NCBI GenBank assembly: GCA_002315875.1
Contig: DCIL01000088.1
Location: forward strand, 14,069-30,403
Length of the DNA: 16,335 nt
Source of the DNA: Verrucomicrobia bacterium UBA1727
GTDB lineage: Bacteria; Verrucomicrobiota; Kiritimatiellia; RFP12; UBA1067
Reading direction: 5' to 3'
Shown here: positions 15,073 to 16,335 of the stretch, in pieces
Numbering within the stretch: position 1 is the first letter of the stretch
Layout: each line of letters opens with the position of its first letter
Program-made: the position numbers and the translations under genes
The notes under the pieces: generated by a model
What the model was told of the DNA's origin: nothing
Seen by the model: only the letters and a program-made list of their open reading frames with translations
The model's database searches: none

Positions 15073-16310
15073 TGTTCTCCACCTACGGCGCCCTAATCGG
15101 TCTTGCGATTGCAATTTTTCTCATCGTGCGCAAGGTAACTCCTGCCTATGCGCTTGTCTTCGGGGCGCTCGCTGGCGGACTTATCGGCGGTGGTGGACTG
15201 GTTGGAACGGTGGAGGCGATGATCGGCGGCACGAAGACGATGATGCCGAGCGTGCTGCGCATCCTGGCTTCGGGTGTGTTGGTTGGTGCGCTGGTGAAGA
15301 CGGGCAGCGCGGCGAAGATTGCCGAGGCGATTGTATCGGGACTCGGTACGCGTTTTGCGCTGGGAGCGGTGGCGTTGGCGACGATGATTGTCTGTGCAGT
15401 AGGCGTCTTCATTGATATCTCCGTTATTACGGTCGCCCCTGTGGCCCTGGCGGTTGGACGCAAGGCGAACATCCCAGTACCTGCTCTTCTACTGGCGATG
15501 ATCGGTGGTGGCAAGGCAGGCAACATCGTTTCGCCTAACCCGAATACAATTGCCGCGGCCGATGCCTTTAAGGTTGATCTGACGTCCCTGATGTTCGCCA
15601 ATGCCATTCCGGCTGTATGCGCGCTGGTCGTGACCATGCTGCTCTCGATGTGGATGGCGCGGCGACTTTCAGGGAAGGGAGTTCCGGCGGGCGTGGAAGT
15701 CGAGGTGCCGGTTGCGCTGCCGAAATTGGGACAGGCCGTGGCGGGACCGCTTGCCGTCGTTTTGCTGTTGGCGCTGCGCCCAATTTGCGGAGTTACCGTT
15801 GATCCGCTGATTGCGCTTCCTTTCGGCGGCATTGTGTCCGTACTCGTCTGCGGCAAGGGACGCGACACTGTCGCCTTTGCGGAATTCGGACTGAGCAAGG
15901 TGACGTGCGTAGCCATTCTCTTGATTGGAACCGGAACGATTGCCGGCATAGTGAAAGGGTCTGCGCTGAATGCGGATATGATCTCGCTTTTGCAGGCGCT
16001 TCACCTGCCGACGGTGGCGCTGGCCCCGGCTTCGGGCGTCCTGATGGCGGCGGCCACTGCGTCCACGACTGCAGGCGCGACCATCGCCAGTCAGACCTTC
16101 TCGGGTGCGCTGTTGGCAGCAGGGATTCCTGCGCTTGCTTCGGCGGCGATGATACACGCCGGTGCGACGGTGGCAGATTCTCTGCCGCACGGAAGTTTCT
16201 TTCATGCGACCGGCGGCTCGGTCTTCATGTCCGTTCGCGAACGTCTCGGACTGATACCATACGAAATCGCAGTCGGCCTAACCTCGACCATCGTGGCGGT
16301 TGTGATGTAG
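15072..16310 (+). CDS. GntP-family permease, probable glycerate or sugar-acid importer
   Basis: A 412-residue polytopic membrane protein of the GntP (gluconate:proton symporter) family, slightly shorter than the usual 440 or so residues. Supporting features are an N-terminal membrane segment leading to VTPAYALVFGALAGGLIGG, the conserved loop MIGGGKAGNIVSPNPNTIAAADAF near residue 140, and the C-terminal half with ASTTAGATIASQTF and DSLPHGSFFHATGGS, where the SLPH motif is typical of GntP proteins. Around twelve membrane segments can be drawn. Family substrates are gluconate, D-serine and related hydroxy acids. Adjacency to glycerate kinase, an arrangement also found in other bacteria such as Haemophilus influenzae, makes D-glycerate the favoured substrate here (inference). 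There is no Shine-Dalgarno: the ATG directly abuts a heptamer tandem repeat, so initiation and expression may depend on that array or on coupling with the upstream gene. Confidence 0.92.
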   Translation: MFSTYGALIGLAIAIFLIVRKVTPAYALVFGALAGGLIGGGGLVGTVEAMIGGTKTMMPSVLRILASGVLVGALVKTGSAAKIAEAIVSGLGTRFALGAVALATMIVCAVGVFIDISVITVAPVALAVGRKANIPVPALLLAMIGGGKAGNIVSPNPNTIAAADAFKVDLTSLMFANAIPAVCALVVTMLLSMWMARRLSGKGVPAGVEVEVPVALPKLGQAVAGPLAVVLLLALRPICGVTVDPLIALPFGGIVSVLVCGKGRDTVAFAEFGLSKVTCVAILLIGTGTIAGIVKGSALNADMISLLQALHLPTVALAPASGVLMAAATASTTAGATIASQTFSGALLAAGIPALASAAMIHAGATVADSLPHGSFFHATGGSVFMSVRERLGLIPYEIAVGLTSTIVAVVM

Positions 16311-16335
16311 AAAAGCAGGCGTGTCGCATTTGAAA

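Noticed and set aside
16311..16335. A terminator or new gene start after the permease
   Set aside because: Only 25 bases remain, with no hairpin or ribosome site visible.

Overview
This window is about 16.3 kb of moderately GC-rich bacterial DNA. Every recognisable gene lies on the plus strand and most are packed tightly, often with stop/start overlaps of the ATGA type. It reads as a chromosomal segment of a Gram-negative carbohydrate-using bacterium. The mix of a RhaT-type sugar symporter, a GH127-type arabinofuranosidase, a TPR plus von Willebrand A envelope pair and Hanks-type kinase/phosphatase signalling would fit a Verrucomicrobiota/Kiritimatiellota/Lentisphaerota-like organism. That placement is inference from gene content, and no rRNA or other marker is present to confirm it.

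Region 1 (1-5095): the 3' part of accA (fatty acid synthesis), a RhaT-family sugar/proton symporter, a secreted or membrane-associated TPR protein, and a single-pass membrane protein with a TonB-like N-terminus and a periplasmic VWA domain. The last two are translationally coupled and probably act together in the cell envelope.

Region 2 (5124-10251): purE (purine synthesis), a U32-family (YegQ/YdcP/UbiU-like) protein, an exported GH127-type beta-L-arabinofuranosidase with all four zinc/catalytic residues, and a short ComEC DNA-uptake channel lacking the metallo-beta-lactamase domain.

Region 3 (10258-13865): a signalling cluster and a scrambled accessory patch. A PP2C phosphatase, preceded by a strong extended -10 element, is followed by a membrane-anchored Ser/Thr kinase. 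Next come a chimeric ORF (kinase N-terminus joined to an unrelated secretin/STN-like piece), an AAA_14/DUF4143 ATPase that seems to carry its own promoter, and a second kinase head truncated after 17 residues. The two kinase heads share a perfect 36-bp direct repeat and bracket the ATPase. This patch is the most unusual part of the window.

Region 4 (13879-16310): glycerate 2-kinase and a GntP-family permease, a plausible glycerate uptake and phosphorylation module. The two genes are separated by nine tandem copies of the heptamer YCCTCTA, which run directly into the permease ATG.

No rRNA, tRNA, CRISPR array, complete insertion sequence or convincing intrinsic terminator was seen. There is no stretch above 300 bases without a gene; the last 25 bases hold nothing recognisable.
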